From positions 1,674,001-1,738,000 of the forward strand of contig NZ_JABXYU010000001.1 in assembly GCF_013394795.1 (NCBI RefSeq): a stretch of 64,000 bases of DNA, in the 5' to 3' direction. The translations under genes and the position numbers were made by a program. Under the pieces are notes generated by a model. It ran no database searches and was not told the DNA's origin. It worked only from the letters and a program-made list of their open reading frames with translations. Origin of the DNA: Leptotrichia sp. oral taxon 223 (lineage in GTDB: Bacteria > Fusobacteriota > Fusobacteriia > Fusobacteriales > Leptotrichiaceae). Positions 27,622 through 35,827 of this stretch are shown in pieces; position 1 is the stretch's first letter; every line of letters starts with the position of its first letter.

Positions 27622-28581
27622 ATGGAAAATGAAAATAAAAACGTAGATGAGATTTTGGATGAAAAAAAAGAAGAAAAAGCAGGAAAGGAAAATCCAAAAT
27701 CTGGCAAGAAAACAGGGGTAATTTTGGGGATAACGGCTTTATTAATTTTAGGAATTATAATTTTTGGAATGATATTTAACAGGAAAAATGTTAATTCTGG
27801 AAATAATGTCGTGAATGAAGAAGAGGATGATAAGATTTTCAGGATTGATCCGATAAAGAATCCGCAAGTTACCTATTATAATTTTCGTGGGGAAGTTTAT
27901 CCTGACTGGGCTAAATTTGGGCTGACTCGAAGCAATGGAGCGAGAGGTCATCAAGGAATTGATATTTTTGCGTTGCCAGGAACGGATGTTTATGCTGTGC
28001 TGGATGGGAAAATTGTGGATATGTATGTGGATAAAACAGGGTATGGATTAAATTTTTACTTGGAAGTTAATCCAAAGGAACTTGAAAAAATAAAAAGAAA
28101 AAATTACAAGCCTAAAGAAAGTGCAAGAGAATGGGCATACAGCCCAAATTATGATCCGAATACAATGCAAATAAAATACATCAGATATTGCCATTTAAGT
28201 GAAGTGAATGTAAAAATCGGAGATACAGTAAAGGCTGGACAAGTAATAGCTAAATCAGGTACAACTGGAAATGCAAGTGGAACACATGCTCCTCATCTAC
28301 ATTTTGAGATAGCTTTTGAAATGAGAGGAAAAGGACTTATAAACAGAGTTGATCCAGAAATGTACTTTAAAATAAAAAATGGGGATAAAATGACGAAACA
28401 AGAGATAAAAGCTCAAACTGAAGCGGCTAAAACAGAGTGGTTTGAAACAAAGGGCTATGATGCCGGCTTTAGAGATAAGAGCATATTTGTAGAAAAAAAG
28501 GAGAATCCAGATGGAAGTAAGATGGGAAAAAATATGAATAAAGTTGGCAATTTAAAAAGTAAGAAAATTAGAAAAAAATAA
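27622..28581 (+). CDS. Membrane-anchored M23 metallopeptidase
   Basis: Zinc peptidase acting on peptidoglycan cross-links. About 319 residues. A charged cytoplasmic N-terminus is followed by one membrane anchor (TGVILGITALLILGIIIFGM, about 32-51). The M23 domain (about 95-250) has the first zinc ligands in GHQGIDIFALPGTDVYA and the HLHFE-type motif in HAPHLHFEIAF. The C-terminal 60 residues are charged and extra to the domain. The start is uncertain: the only good ribosome-binding site (AAGGAGAGG, 27586-27594) lies about 30 bases before this ATG, and a TTG at 27613 is also in frame. Confidence 0.88.
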   Translation: MENENKNVDEILDEKKEEKAGKENPKSGKKTGVILGITALLILGIIIFGMIFNRKNVNSGNNVVNEEEDDKIFRIDPIKNPQVTYYNFRGEVYPDWAKFGLTRSNGARGHQGIDIFALPGTDVYAVLDGKIVDMYVDKTGYGLNFYLEVNPKELEKIKRKNYKPKESAREWAYSPNYDPNTMQIKYIRYCHLSEVNVKIGDTVKAGQVIAKSGTTGNASGTHAPHLHFEIAFEMRGKGLINRVDPEMYFKIKNGDKMTKQEIKAQTEAAKTEWFETKGYDAGFRDKSIFVEKKENPDGSKMGKNMNKVGNLKSKKIRKK

Positions 28582-28622
28582 TTTTTTTAATTAGCAATGA
28601 TGACACTTAGGAGGAAATTTTT

Positions 28623-29303
28623 ATGGAATTATTTAATAAATTATTTAAGAAAGAAAATGAAAAAGAGAATGATGCTGAAACAGTTTCTGAAGAAATAAAT
28701 ATAGATGGCTGGGATGCTATTACAGAAACTTTTAATAAACTTTATCCAGACCAGAAAAATCCATTGCATTATGCGGCAATGATAAAATGGAGATTTGGTG
28801 GAAATGATCCTTTGGATGGTATTAGTATTTATGATGGAGGAGATTATTGGCACTTTGTTACTTATGGATTGTCTGAACTGCATGAAAAAGTAAGTGAAAA
28901 TGCAGAATATAGCGGTTATGGAATGGAATTTACATTAAAATTAAAAAAAGATAATTATGCTGATGAGGAAGCTGAATTAAAGGGAATTTGTGGAATTTTG
29001 CAAACAATTGCAAGAGCGACATTTTCTAGTGGAGAAATATTTAGACCGTATGAATATTTATACACAGGGCAAACGGAAGGAATGGATGTAAATAAAAAAT
29101 CAAATATTACAGGATTTATTACTATTCCTGATGAAAAAGCTGGAATAATTGATACAGTTAACGGAAAAGTGGAATTTATACAATTTATCGGAGTAACTGA
29201 TAATGAACTGAAAGCAATTCAAAATAAAGAGACAACTGTTAAAGAATTATATGAAAAATTAAACAGCGATGTAACAAACTATAGTAGAAAATCAGTATTT
29301 TAA
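28623..29303 (+). CDS. Suppressor-of-fused domain protein
   Basis: 226 residues with a bacterial SUFU domain at about 25-200, seen in WDAITETFNKLYPDQKNPLHYA, FGGNDPLDGISIYDGGDYWHFVTYGLSEL and SGYGMEFTLKLK. In bacteria such proteins often serve as immunity proteins to polymorphic toxins or as stand-alone proteins of unknown role; no toxin lies beside it here. No signal peptide. AGGAGG precedes the ATG. It ends at a strong bidirectional terminator. Confidence 0.87.
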   Translation: MELFNKLFKKENEKENDAETVSEEINIDGWDAITETFNKLYPDQKNPLHYAAMIKWRFGGNDPLDGISIYDGGDYWHFVTYGLSELHEKVSENAEYSGYGMEFTLKLKKDNYADEEAELKGICGILQTIARATFSSGEIFRPYEYLYTGQTEGMDVNKKSNITGFITIPDEKAGIIDTVNGKVEFIQFIGVTDNELKAIQNKETTVKELYEKLNSDVTNYSRKSVF

Positions 29304-29307
29304 ATAA

Positions 29308-29348
29308 AAAAGAGAGTATAAAGGACAAATTCCTAAATATTCTCTTTT
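29308..29348. terminator. Bidirectional terminator between the SUFU gene and ahpF-like gene
   Basis: AAAAGAGA (29308-29315) pairs with TCTCTTTT (29341-29348), extended by four more pairs, with an inner AGGA/TCCT (29322-29325, 29331-29334). A- and T-runs flank both sides of the convergent genes. Confidence 0.85.
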
Positions 29349-29428
29349 CTTCATTCACAAGTTTTATTTTTTCTTTCAAATTTTTAGATAAATCAAGTTT
29401 CTTTATTTTATTTTTATATTTTGCATAA

Positions 29429-30061
29429 TTATGCGTTGGTAACAAGCGTTATTAATTCTTCAATAGTTTTTGCACCAACTGATTTTTGCTCTCCATTTAT
29501 AAATACAACTGGTACTGCCTGAATATCTTTTTCTTTTGCTTCTTCAAAAAATACTGCACTGTCTACCATTGTTGCTGTGATGTTTTTATTATTTGTTGAA
29601 ATTAGATTTAAGGCTTGAACTACGTCTGGACAATGTGTGCAAGATAACGAAACAAACGTTTCGATATTTACAGGCTTATTAACTGATTCAACTTTTGAAA
29701 GCTGTTCCCCTTCCAGTTTTTTTCCAAGTCCCGCAAGTCCTAAAACTGCTAGAATAAAGCTGTTAAATTCATGTCCTCCAGGAATACCTGAAAAATTAAT
29801 TCCAGTATTTTCTCCATCTTTTAAAATTGTAAAAGATGTTGGACGAGTAAGATTTGCTTTTTCCAAATCAGCCTTATCATTGTCAAATGATTTTTTTACA
29901 TAGTTCACTTTTCCAGAAATTGCATCAACTTCTTGTAAAAAGCTATCTAATTCAGCTGATTTTTCGCTATTATTCAAAAATGCAACTAATTCAATGTTTC
30001 CATTAATTTTATCAAAATAACCTTTTAACTGTTCTACAATATTGTTATCTAATAAAGCCAT
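29429..30061 (-). CDS. Stand-alone AhpF N-terminal (thioredoxin-like) domain protein
   Basis: 210 residues matching only the N-terminal double-thioredoxin-fold domain of AhpF. It has the first fold's FLNNSEKSAELDSF, then GIPGGHEFNSFILAVLG, and the redox CxxC at 141-144 in SLSCTHCPDVVQALN. The cis-Pro loop AVPVVFING follows. The flavin/NADH reductase part (about 300 residues) of a normal AhpF is absent, and the gene ends with a clean stop. It lies 34 bases downstream of ahpC on the same strand, so it probably reduces AhpC and is itself reduced by a thioredoxin reductase encoded elsewhere. Good AGGAGGG site upstream. Confidence 0.88.
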   Translation of the reverse strand: MALLDNNIVEQLKGYFDKINGNIELVAFLNNSEKSAELDSFLQEVDAISGKVNYVKKSFDNDKADLEKANLTRPTSFTILKDGENTGINFSGIPGGHEFNSFILAVLGLAGLGKKLEGEQLSKVESVNKPVNIETFVSLSCTHCPDVVQALNLISTNNKNITATMVDSAVFFEEAKEKDIQAVPVVFINGEQKSVGAKTIEELITLVTNA

Positions 30062-30095
30062 TTTCCCTCCTTCTGATTTATTAAGTTTAAAATTA

Positions 30096-30662
30096 TTAGA
30101 TTTTACCTACTAAATCTAATCCTGGTTTTAAAGTAGCTTCTCCTTCTTTCCATTTTGCCGGACAAACTAATCCTGGATTGTCAGCTACGAATTTTGCAGC
30201 TTTTGCTCTTCTTACTAATTCTGATGCATCTCTTCCGATTCCTTCGTCATTTACTTCGTAAGCAACAATTTTTCCTTCAGGATTTACAACGAAAGTCCCT
30301 CTGTAAGCTAGCCCGCTTTCTTCATTCAATACTTCAAATTCTCTTGAAATAGCTTTTGTTGGATCTCCAATCATTGTGTATTTAACTTTTCCGATTGCTT
30401 CTGAGTGATCGTGCCACGCTTTGTGGGTAAAATGAGTATCTGTACTTACTGAATAAACGTTAAATCCTAATTTTTCCAATTCTTCCCTGTGATCTTCCAG
30501 ATCTTCCAATTCAGTTGGGCACACAAATGTAAAATCAGCTGGATAAAATACGAAAATATTCCATTTCCCTAACATATCCTTTTCAAAGTTCACTTCTCTG
30601 AATTCTTTGTTTTGATAAGCCTGAGCTGTAAAATTTTCAATTTTTTTTCCTATTAAAGACAT
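30096..30662 (-). CDS. ahpC: Peroxiredoxin, alkyl hydroperoxide reductase C
   Basis: Typical two-Cys peroxiredoxin of 188 residues that reduces hydrogen and organic peroxides. The peroxidatic Cys48 is in [16 protein letters not shown] and the resolving Cys166 in [17 protein letters not shown]. It begins [16 protein letters not shown], as AhpC does. AGGAGG lies before the ATG. The strong promoter at 30730-30757 and a perfect 14-base AT palindrome at 30678-30691, just upstream of the ribosome-binding site, suggest regulation; PerR (encoded at 62098) is a natural candidate but the palindrome is not a canonical PerR box. Confidence 0.97.
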   Translation of the reverse strand: MSLIGKKIENFTAQAYQNKEFREVNFEKDMLGKWNIFVFYPADFTFVCPTELEDLEDHREELEKLGFNVYSVSTDTHFTHKAWHDHSEAIGKVKYTMIGDPTKAISREFEVLNEESGLAYRGTFVVNPEGKIVAYEVNDEGIGRDASELVRRAKAAKFVADNPGLVCPAKWKEGEATLKPGLDLVGKI

Positions 30663-30729
30663 AATTTCCTCCTAATTTAATAATATTATTATTTTTAATT
30701 TGAAATGATTACAAATATTTCTTGGTTAC

Positions 30730-30757
30730 ATTATACCATAAAAAATTATTTTGTCAA
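30730..30757 (-). promoter_or_regulatory. ahpC promoter
   Basis: On the minus strand TTGACA (30757-30752), a 16-base spacer and TATAAT (30735-30730), the latter preceded by TGG (extended -10). This is one of the strongest promoters in the window. Confidence 0.75.
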
Positions 30758-30900
30758 ATAAAATTTATATTTATATTTCAAAGAAATTGTGATAAAATTT
30801 TATTATGTATTTAAGGCTATTAAAATTCGAGGCACATTGGAAAATATATAATTTTAATTTAAAAAAGATTTTATGATAATAGAAAAAAGGGAGAATAAAT

Positions 30901-31590
30901 ATGTATAAAGTATTAATTGCTGACGATAATAAGCAAATTGCGTCAATACTGGCGGAATATTGCAAGAAAAATAAATTTATTGTGAATACTGTTTTTAATG
31001 GGGAAGATGCTTTGAAGGAAATTAAGGAAAATGAGTTTGATATAGTGCTGCTGGATGTAATGATGCCAAAAAAGGACGGTTTTGATGTATGCAGGGAAGT
31101 GCGTACTTTTTCAAATGTTCCGATTATAATGATTACGGCACGGGGAGAGGACTATGAGAAAATAATGGGGCTGGAAATAGGGGCAGATGACTACATTGTG
31201 AAGCCGTTTTCACCAGGAGAGATTATAGCTAGAATAAATGCAATTTTACGTAGAATAACACCTAAAAATGATGAAAGTGCAAAAACTTTCACATTTGACA
31301 ATCTTGAGATCGATTTAAATAATTTTACGGTAAAGATAAATGATGAAATAATTTCGTTAACTAAGAAAGAAATAGAGATTTTATGGACTCTTGCAACAAA
31401 TCAGAACAAAGTTTTTACAAGAGAAAATTTGCTGGATTTAATTTGGGGATTTGACTATTTTGGAGAAAGCCGTACTGTTGATACACATATAAAAAGGCTT
31501 CGTGCAAAACTGGACAATTATAAGCACGAGAACTGGAATATTAAGACAATTTGGGGAGTTGGCTACAAATTTGATATTTTGGAAAAATAA
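30901..31590 (+). CDS. OmpR-family response regulator without adjacent kinase
   Basis: 229 residues. The receiver (1-118) has LIADDNKQIASIL, the phospho-acceptor Asp in DIVLLDVMMPKKDGFD, Thr in IMITARGEDY and Lys in IVKPFSPGEI. The winged helix (about 130-227) contains WTLATNQNKVFTRENLLD and RTVDTHIKRLRAKLD. GGGAG precedes the ATG. No histidine kinase is adjacent; the next gene encodes a YoaK-type membrane protein. The kinase at 60191-61897 also lacks a partner, but pairing is speculation. Confidence 0.94.
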   Translation: MYKVLIADDNKQIASILAEYCKKNKFIVNTVFNGEDALKEIKENEFDIVLLDVMMPKKDGFDVCREVRTFSNVPIIMITARGEDYEKIMGLEIGADDYIVKPFSPGEIIARINAILRRITPKNDESAKTFTFDNLEIDLNNFTVKINDEIISLTKKEIEILWTLATNQNKVFTRENLLDLIWGFDYFGESRTVDTHIKRLRAKLDNYKHENWNIKTIWGVGYKFDILEK

Positions 31591-31612
31591 AAAAAGGGAG
31601 TGAATTTTTTAG

Positions 31613-32302
31613 ATGAGTAAAAAAATTAGAAAAATTCTGTTTAATGGAGAGGAGTATCCGCCAGAAACATTTCGGTTGGGAATGATGCTGTGCATGGTTG
31701 GAGGATTTATGGACGCATACACATTTATTACCCGTGGAAAAGTCCTTGCTAATGCACAGACTGGGAACATTGTTTATTTAGCGATAAATTTAGGAAAAGG
31801 GGAGCTTGGAAAATCCTTCTATTATTTTATGCCAATTTTATTTTTTGCGTTGGGAATACTGTTTACTGAACTTATCAAAACAAGATTTGAAAAGCATAAA
31901 ATTTTTAGATGGCAGCAAATTGTAATAATTTATCAAATCATAATAATGTTTTTTATTTCTTTTGTTCCAAGCGGAAACTGGAACATCGTTGTAAATATAA
32001 TTATGTCCTTTATTGCTGCAATTCAATATCAGTGCTTTAGAAAAATTAGAGGATTAGCAGGAGCGACAACAATGTGTACAGGAAATTTGCGAAGCGGAAT
32101 GGATAATTTAGTTAAATATATCAAAACTGAGGACAAATCACATTTAGAAAGTTTCTGGATATATTTAGGATTAGACGGCTTCTTCCTTATCGGATCATTA
32201 CTTTGCGTAATTTTAGTAAATATATTTGGAATAACCTCTCTGCTAGTTTGCTGTATTTTATTAGTTTTTGTATTTGCGATAATGTTTAAGGAAACTATTT
32301 AG
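31613..32302 (+). CDS. YoaK family (DUF1275) membrane protein
   Basis: 229 residues with about six hydrophobic helices. MVGGFMDAYTFITRGKVLANAQTGN (key GGFMDAYTF and AQTGN) is the family signature, and TTMCTGNLRSGM is the second conserved loop. Function of the family is unknown; a small-molecule permease is often suggested. It starts 22 bases after the orphan response regulator, so they are probably co-transcribed. Confidence 0.88.
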   Translation: MSKKIRKILFNGEEYPPETFRLGMMLCMVGGFMDAYTFITRGKVLANAQTGNIVYLAINLGKGELGKSFYYFMPILFFALGILFTELIKTRFEKHKIFRWQQIVIIYQIIIMFFISFVPSGNWNIVVNIIMSFIAAIQYQCFRKIRGLAGATTMCTGNLRSGMDNLVKYIKTEDKSHLESFWIYLGLDGFFLIGSLLCVILVNIFGITSLLVCCILLVFVFAIMFKETI

Positions 32303-32324
32303 AAAATTTATTAAAAGGAAATAT

Positions 32325-33089
32325 ATGGATAAAAATAAATTAAAAGAAGAGTGGCTGAAAGAAGAAAAAATGGCACATATACACGGCTGGGATTTTTCTC
32401 ATATTTATGGACGTTATTCAGAAGAGGAAAATTTACCTTGGGATTTTAGAACAATCATAAATAAGTATTTGAAAGATAATATGAAATTGCTGGATATGGA
32501 AACAGGCGGTGGAGAGTTTTTGCTTTCATTAAATCATCCAAAACATAACACATCAGCAATTGAAGGTTATCAGCCAAATGTTGAACTGTGTAAAAAAGTA
32601 TTGCTTCCATTGGGAATAGATTTTAAAGAAGCGGATGGAGATGAAAAACTCCCTTTTGAAAATGAATATTTTGACATAATTACCAATCGGCATGGGGCTT
32701 ATAATGTTACAGAATTAAAAAGAGTCTTGAAAAAAGATGGAATTTTTATTACACAGCAGGTAGGGGCAGAAAATGATAGGGAACTTGTTGAAATATTACT
32801 ACCTAAATATAAAGATTTACCGTACGCTGAGCATTATCTCAATATTAAACAGCAGGAAATTTCTGAACAAGGATTTGAAATATTAGAAAGTGGGGAAACA
32901 TTTCAACCAATAAAGTTTTTTGATACAGGAGCTCTTGTATGGTTTGCGAAAATTATCGAATGGGAATTTCCAAATTTTTCAGTCGAAAGTCATCTTGACA
33001 ATTTGTATAAAGTACAGGAAATAATTGAGTCAAATGGAGCAGTGGAAGGAAGGATTCATAGATTTTATATTGTGGGTAAGAAGATTTGA
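32325..33089 (+). CDS. Class I SAM-dependent methyltransferase
   Basis: 254 residues, soluble. The Rossmann core has motif I LLDMETGGGEFLLSL at about residues 53-67, an acidic residue after the second strand (AIEGYQPN), LPFENEYFDIITNRHGAYN as motif IV, and LKRVLKKDGIFITQQVG as the following strand. The N-terminal helices (KEEWLKEEKMAHIHGWDFSHIYGRY) match small methyltransferases found in many Firmicutes. Substrate unknown. It follows the YoaK gene by 22 bases. Confidence 0.87.
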   Translation: MDKNKLKEEWLKEEKMAHIHGWDFSHIYGRYSEEENLPWDFRTIINKYLKDNMKLLDMETGGGEFLLSLNHPKHNTSAIEGYQPNVELCKKVLLPLGIDFKEADGDEKLPFENEYFDIITNRHGAYNVTELKRVLKKDGIFITQQVGAENDRELVEILLPKYKDLPYAEHYLNIKQQEISEQGFEILESGETFQPIKFFDTGALVWFAKIIEWEFPNFSVESHLDNLYKVQEIIESNGAVEGRIHRFYIVGKKI

Positions 33090-33144
33090 TTTGTTGTTGT
33101 AATTTAATTGGAAAAAATTCTAGAAAAATAGGAGGTATTTAAAA

Positions 33145-34179
33145 TTGAATAATTACAATCCGCCTTTTCAAATAACTGAAAAAATGACAGTATTAATAGG
33201 TGAAATAAGTGAAGAAATAGGGAGAATGTCTATTTTTCAGGAAAAAATTTCAAATCCACATTTAAGGAGAGAAAACAGAATAAAAACAATTCATTCTTCA
33301 CTTGCTATTGAACATAATTCTCTCTCGCTGGAACAAGTTACAGCCATATTAGACGGAAAAAGAGTTTTAGGAAATCCTAATGAAATAAAAGAAGTAAAGA
33401 ATGCTTATGAAGCGTATGAACTATTAACTAAGTTAAATCCATTTTCAGTAAAGGATTTATTGAATGCTCACAGATTGATGATGAATGGGCTGGTTAAGGA
33501 AAACGGTAAATTTCGTTCTCAAGGGGTTGGTATTTTTGCTGGAAGAAAAGTAGTACATATTGCTCCGCCAGCAGATTTAGTGCCTAAGCATATAAGCAGT
33601 TTAATTTCATGGTACAAGACTTCTTCTGTACATCCATTGATTAAAGGTGCTGTTTTTCATTATGAATTTGAATTTATCCATCCATTTTCAGATGGAAATG
33701 GTCGTATTGGAAGAATGTGGCATACTTTACTGCTTGGGAAATGGAAAAAAATATTTTTTTGGCTTCCAATAGAGGAATTGATAAAAAAAGAACAGAAAGA
33801 ATATTATGATACTCTTGCAATAGCTGATAAAGAAGGTGAGAGTACAATATTTGTAGAGTTCATGCTTAAAATTATAAACGATAGTTTAAAAGAAATTAAA
33901 ACTTCTGAAAGAATAACCGACCAAGATAACGACCAAGTAACCGTACAAGATAGTGACCAGGATAAAAATCCAGTTGAAAAATTACTTAGTGTCCTTGGAG
34001 ATAATGTTTTATCAGCAACAGAAATTATGAAAAAATTAAATTTAGTACATAAACCTACTTTTAGAAAAAATTATTTAAATCCTGCCTTAGAGGCAAAATT
34101 GATTGAAAGGACAATTCCCGACAAACCTAACAGTAAAAATCAGAAATACAGGAAATCAGAAAAAATTATTAAAAGATAA
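33145..34179 (+). CDS. Fic family protein (predicted AMP transferase)
   Basis: 344 residues. The Fic motif HPFSDGNGRIGR is at 179-190, the flap region GVGIFAGRKVVHIAPP lies before it, and an N-terminal inhibitory-helix region sits near 50-60 (HSSLAIEHNSL). Fic proteins transfer AMP or other nucleotide parts to target hydroxyls. The C-terminal 60 residues look like a winged helix (NVLSATEIMKKLNL, FRKNYLNPAL), joined by the repetitive linker DQDNDQVTVQDSDQD encoded by a 12-base tandem repeat. The start is TTG (33145) after GGAGG. Targets unknown; a toxin or a regulator are both possible. Confidence 0.92.
   Translation: MNNYNPPFQITEKMTVLIGEISEEIGRMSIFQEKISNPHLRRENRIKTIHSSLAIEHNSLSLEQVTAILDGKRVLGNPNEIKEVKNAYEAYELLTKLNPFSVKDLLNAHRLMMNGLVKENGKFRSQGVGIFAGRKVVHIAPPADLVPKHISSLISWYKTSSVHPLIKGAVFHYEFEFIHPFSDGNGRIGRMWHTLLLGKWKKIFFWLPIEELIKKEQKEYYDTLAIADKEGESTIFVEFMLKIINDSLKEIKTSERITDQDNDQVTVQDSDQDKNPVEKLLSVLGDNVLSATEIMKKLNLVHKPTFRKNYLNPALEAKLIERTIPDKPNSKNQKYRKSEKIIKR
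33919..33966 (+). repeat. Four 12-base tandem repeats inside the Fic gene
   Basis: GACCAAGATAAC, GACCAAGTAACC, GTACAAGATAGT and GACCAGGATAAA follow one another and encode DQDN-DQVT-VQDS-DQDK, the linker between the Fic and winged-helix parts. Degenerate units of the same repeat occur outside genes at 35396-35419 and about 40459-40482. Confidence 0.75.
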
Positions 34180-34205
34180 AAGGGATTGGAAAGGCGGTAA
34201 AAATA

Positions 34206-35367
34206 ATGAATCTTATAGATAAAAATACCAAAGTTTACTGTATAAGCACCTTTTTACTATTTTTAGCTTCCACAATGCCACATTCTATTTTGACTGTACT
34301 TTTTCTGAAAAAAGGCTTGTTAATGTCGCAGATTGTGCTAATGCAGTCTTTTTTTAACCTTTCAATGATTATTTTTGAGATTCCAAGTGGAGTAATGTCG
34401 GATTTATATTCACGAAAAAAAGTCTATATTTTATCATTGCTTACATTGATTATAACTTTTTTCCTAATTATATTTTCTAAAAGCCTGTTTTGGTTATCAG
34501 TCGCATATACAATATATGGATTGGCAAATGCACTGGAAACTGGAACAATTGATGTAGTTTTAATAAATAGTTTGAAAAATAATGAAACTGGATTGCAAAA
34601 ATTTTTAAAATATCAAAAGCAGATTTCGACTTTTTCTTCTATTTTAGGTTCAGGAATAGGATTTTTACTTTATTTTAAGATAGGTGTAAATATTTATTTT
34701 ATTTCCATTGTTTTAATATTTTTCAATATGTTTCTAATAGCCTTATTTTTTTCAGCTGAGAATAAAAAAGCAAATGAAAATATAAACTTTCAAATTTTTA
34801 AAAGGCATATAGCCGAGTGCATTTCTGAATTGAAAGAAAAAAAAGTGATGAAATATTATTTTATATTTTTTGGAATTATACAAATTTTTATCCAGAGCCA
34901 TTTTCAATTGTGGCAAAAACTTTTTTTAGATAAAGGAATTGGAGAAAAGAATTTTTTTGTAATGTATGTGCTGTTTCAAATAATTGTAATTATTGCATAC
35001 AATACAAATATTCTGCTTATAAATACGAAGAAATTGTATTTATTGTTAATTTTAATATTTTTAATGGCAATAACTGTAATAATATTAAAAAATAATCTAA
35101 TATTTACAGGGATATACCTAATATTATGTACAATTTTTTTCATAATTAACTATTATTTTGAATTTCACTTTAATAAAATCCTGTCAAAGGAAAAAAAAAT
35201 CATTTTTTTCAAGGATTTTTTCATTCGGAACGTTATTTATTTCCAGCTTATTATTAAGAAAAATTAGTGTTGTTAATTTATTTGTGATAAATGTTACAGT
35301 TGTTATTTTTGTGGTTATGTATTTAATTTTTAGAATTAATAAACTGATATTTGCAAGTAAAAATTAA
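34206..35367 (+). pseudogene. MFS transporter, frameshifted at an A9 tract
   Basis: Major facilitator superfamily exporter with 12 expected helices. The N-terminal half is clear: LTVLFLKKGLLMSQIVLMQS, then the loop EIPSGVMSDLYSRKKVYILS with the MFS motif A. The first frame ends at 35267 with an unlikely tail (IIFFKDFFIRNVIY). The +1 frame continues sensibly from KEKKSFFSRIFSFGTLF into a last hydrophobic helix (VVNLFVINVTVVIFVVMYL) to 35367. Removing one A from the A9 run at 35191-35199 gives a 386-residue protein. Long A-tracts slip during replication, so this may be a phase-off state, a true lesion or a sequence error. Substrate unknown. Confidence 0.82.
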
Positions 35368-35393
35368 GCAATATGAATAAAAAGAAAATGTAA

Positions 35394-35440
35394 CCGACTA
35401 GGATAGCGACTAGGTTAATCATACATGGTCGGATATTTTT
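35394..35440 (+). terminator. Terminator after the MFS gene
   Basis: CCGAC (35394-35398) can pair with GTCGG (35428-35432), and eight T follow shortly after. The loop contains two degenerate 12-base units (GACTAGGATAGC, GACTAGGTTAAT) that resemble the Fic linker repeat. Confidence 0.55.
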
Positions 35441-35827
35441 TTTGATGAGAGAATTTTTTTGTATAGTTTTAACTGAAATATCAAGTATAACTTTATTGTT
35501 AATTTATTGTATATTATCAATTCTGACACTTGTGATAATATTTTAAAGAAACTATTTAAAAGATAGAGATTGTAAAAATATTATAATATATTTGAAAATT
35601 TAAAATCTATTGTATTTTTTAAATTTGATTATTTTATAAATTATAAAAATTATAATAAAATCAATATTTATTATTTTTGATTTTAAAAAACTTAATTAAA
35701 ATGGTCAAAACAAACTTAGAAAAAAATTTGTATTTTTTTGAAAATATGGTAAAATAAGTAGGTAAATTTAATATACATAATGTTATCTCAAAATAATATT
35801 ATTTTTTATTATTGACTAGGAGCAAAA
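35441..35827. other. AT-rich gap before the OLD-nuclease island
   Basis: Nearly 390 bases of extreme A+T content without a credible ORF on either strand. It probably contains the promoter of the following operon (several TATAAT-like strings, e.g. TAAAAT near 35750), but no -35/-10 pair stands out. No terminal repeats or integrase remnants are recognisable. Confidence 0.4.

Noticed and set aside
33919-33966. CRISPR-like array because of regular repeated units.
   Set aside because: The units are contiguous 12-mers without spacers and lie in frame inside the Fic gene; no cas genes are in the window.
35158-35367. Separate 69-aa ORF after the MFS gene.
   Set aside because: It is the displaced last helix of the MFS transporter, joined by removing one A from the A9 tract, not an independent gene.
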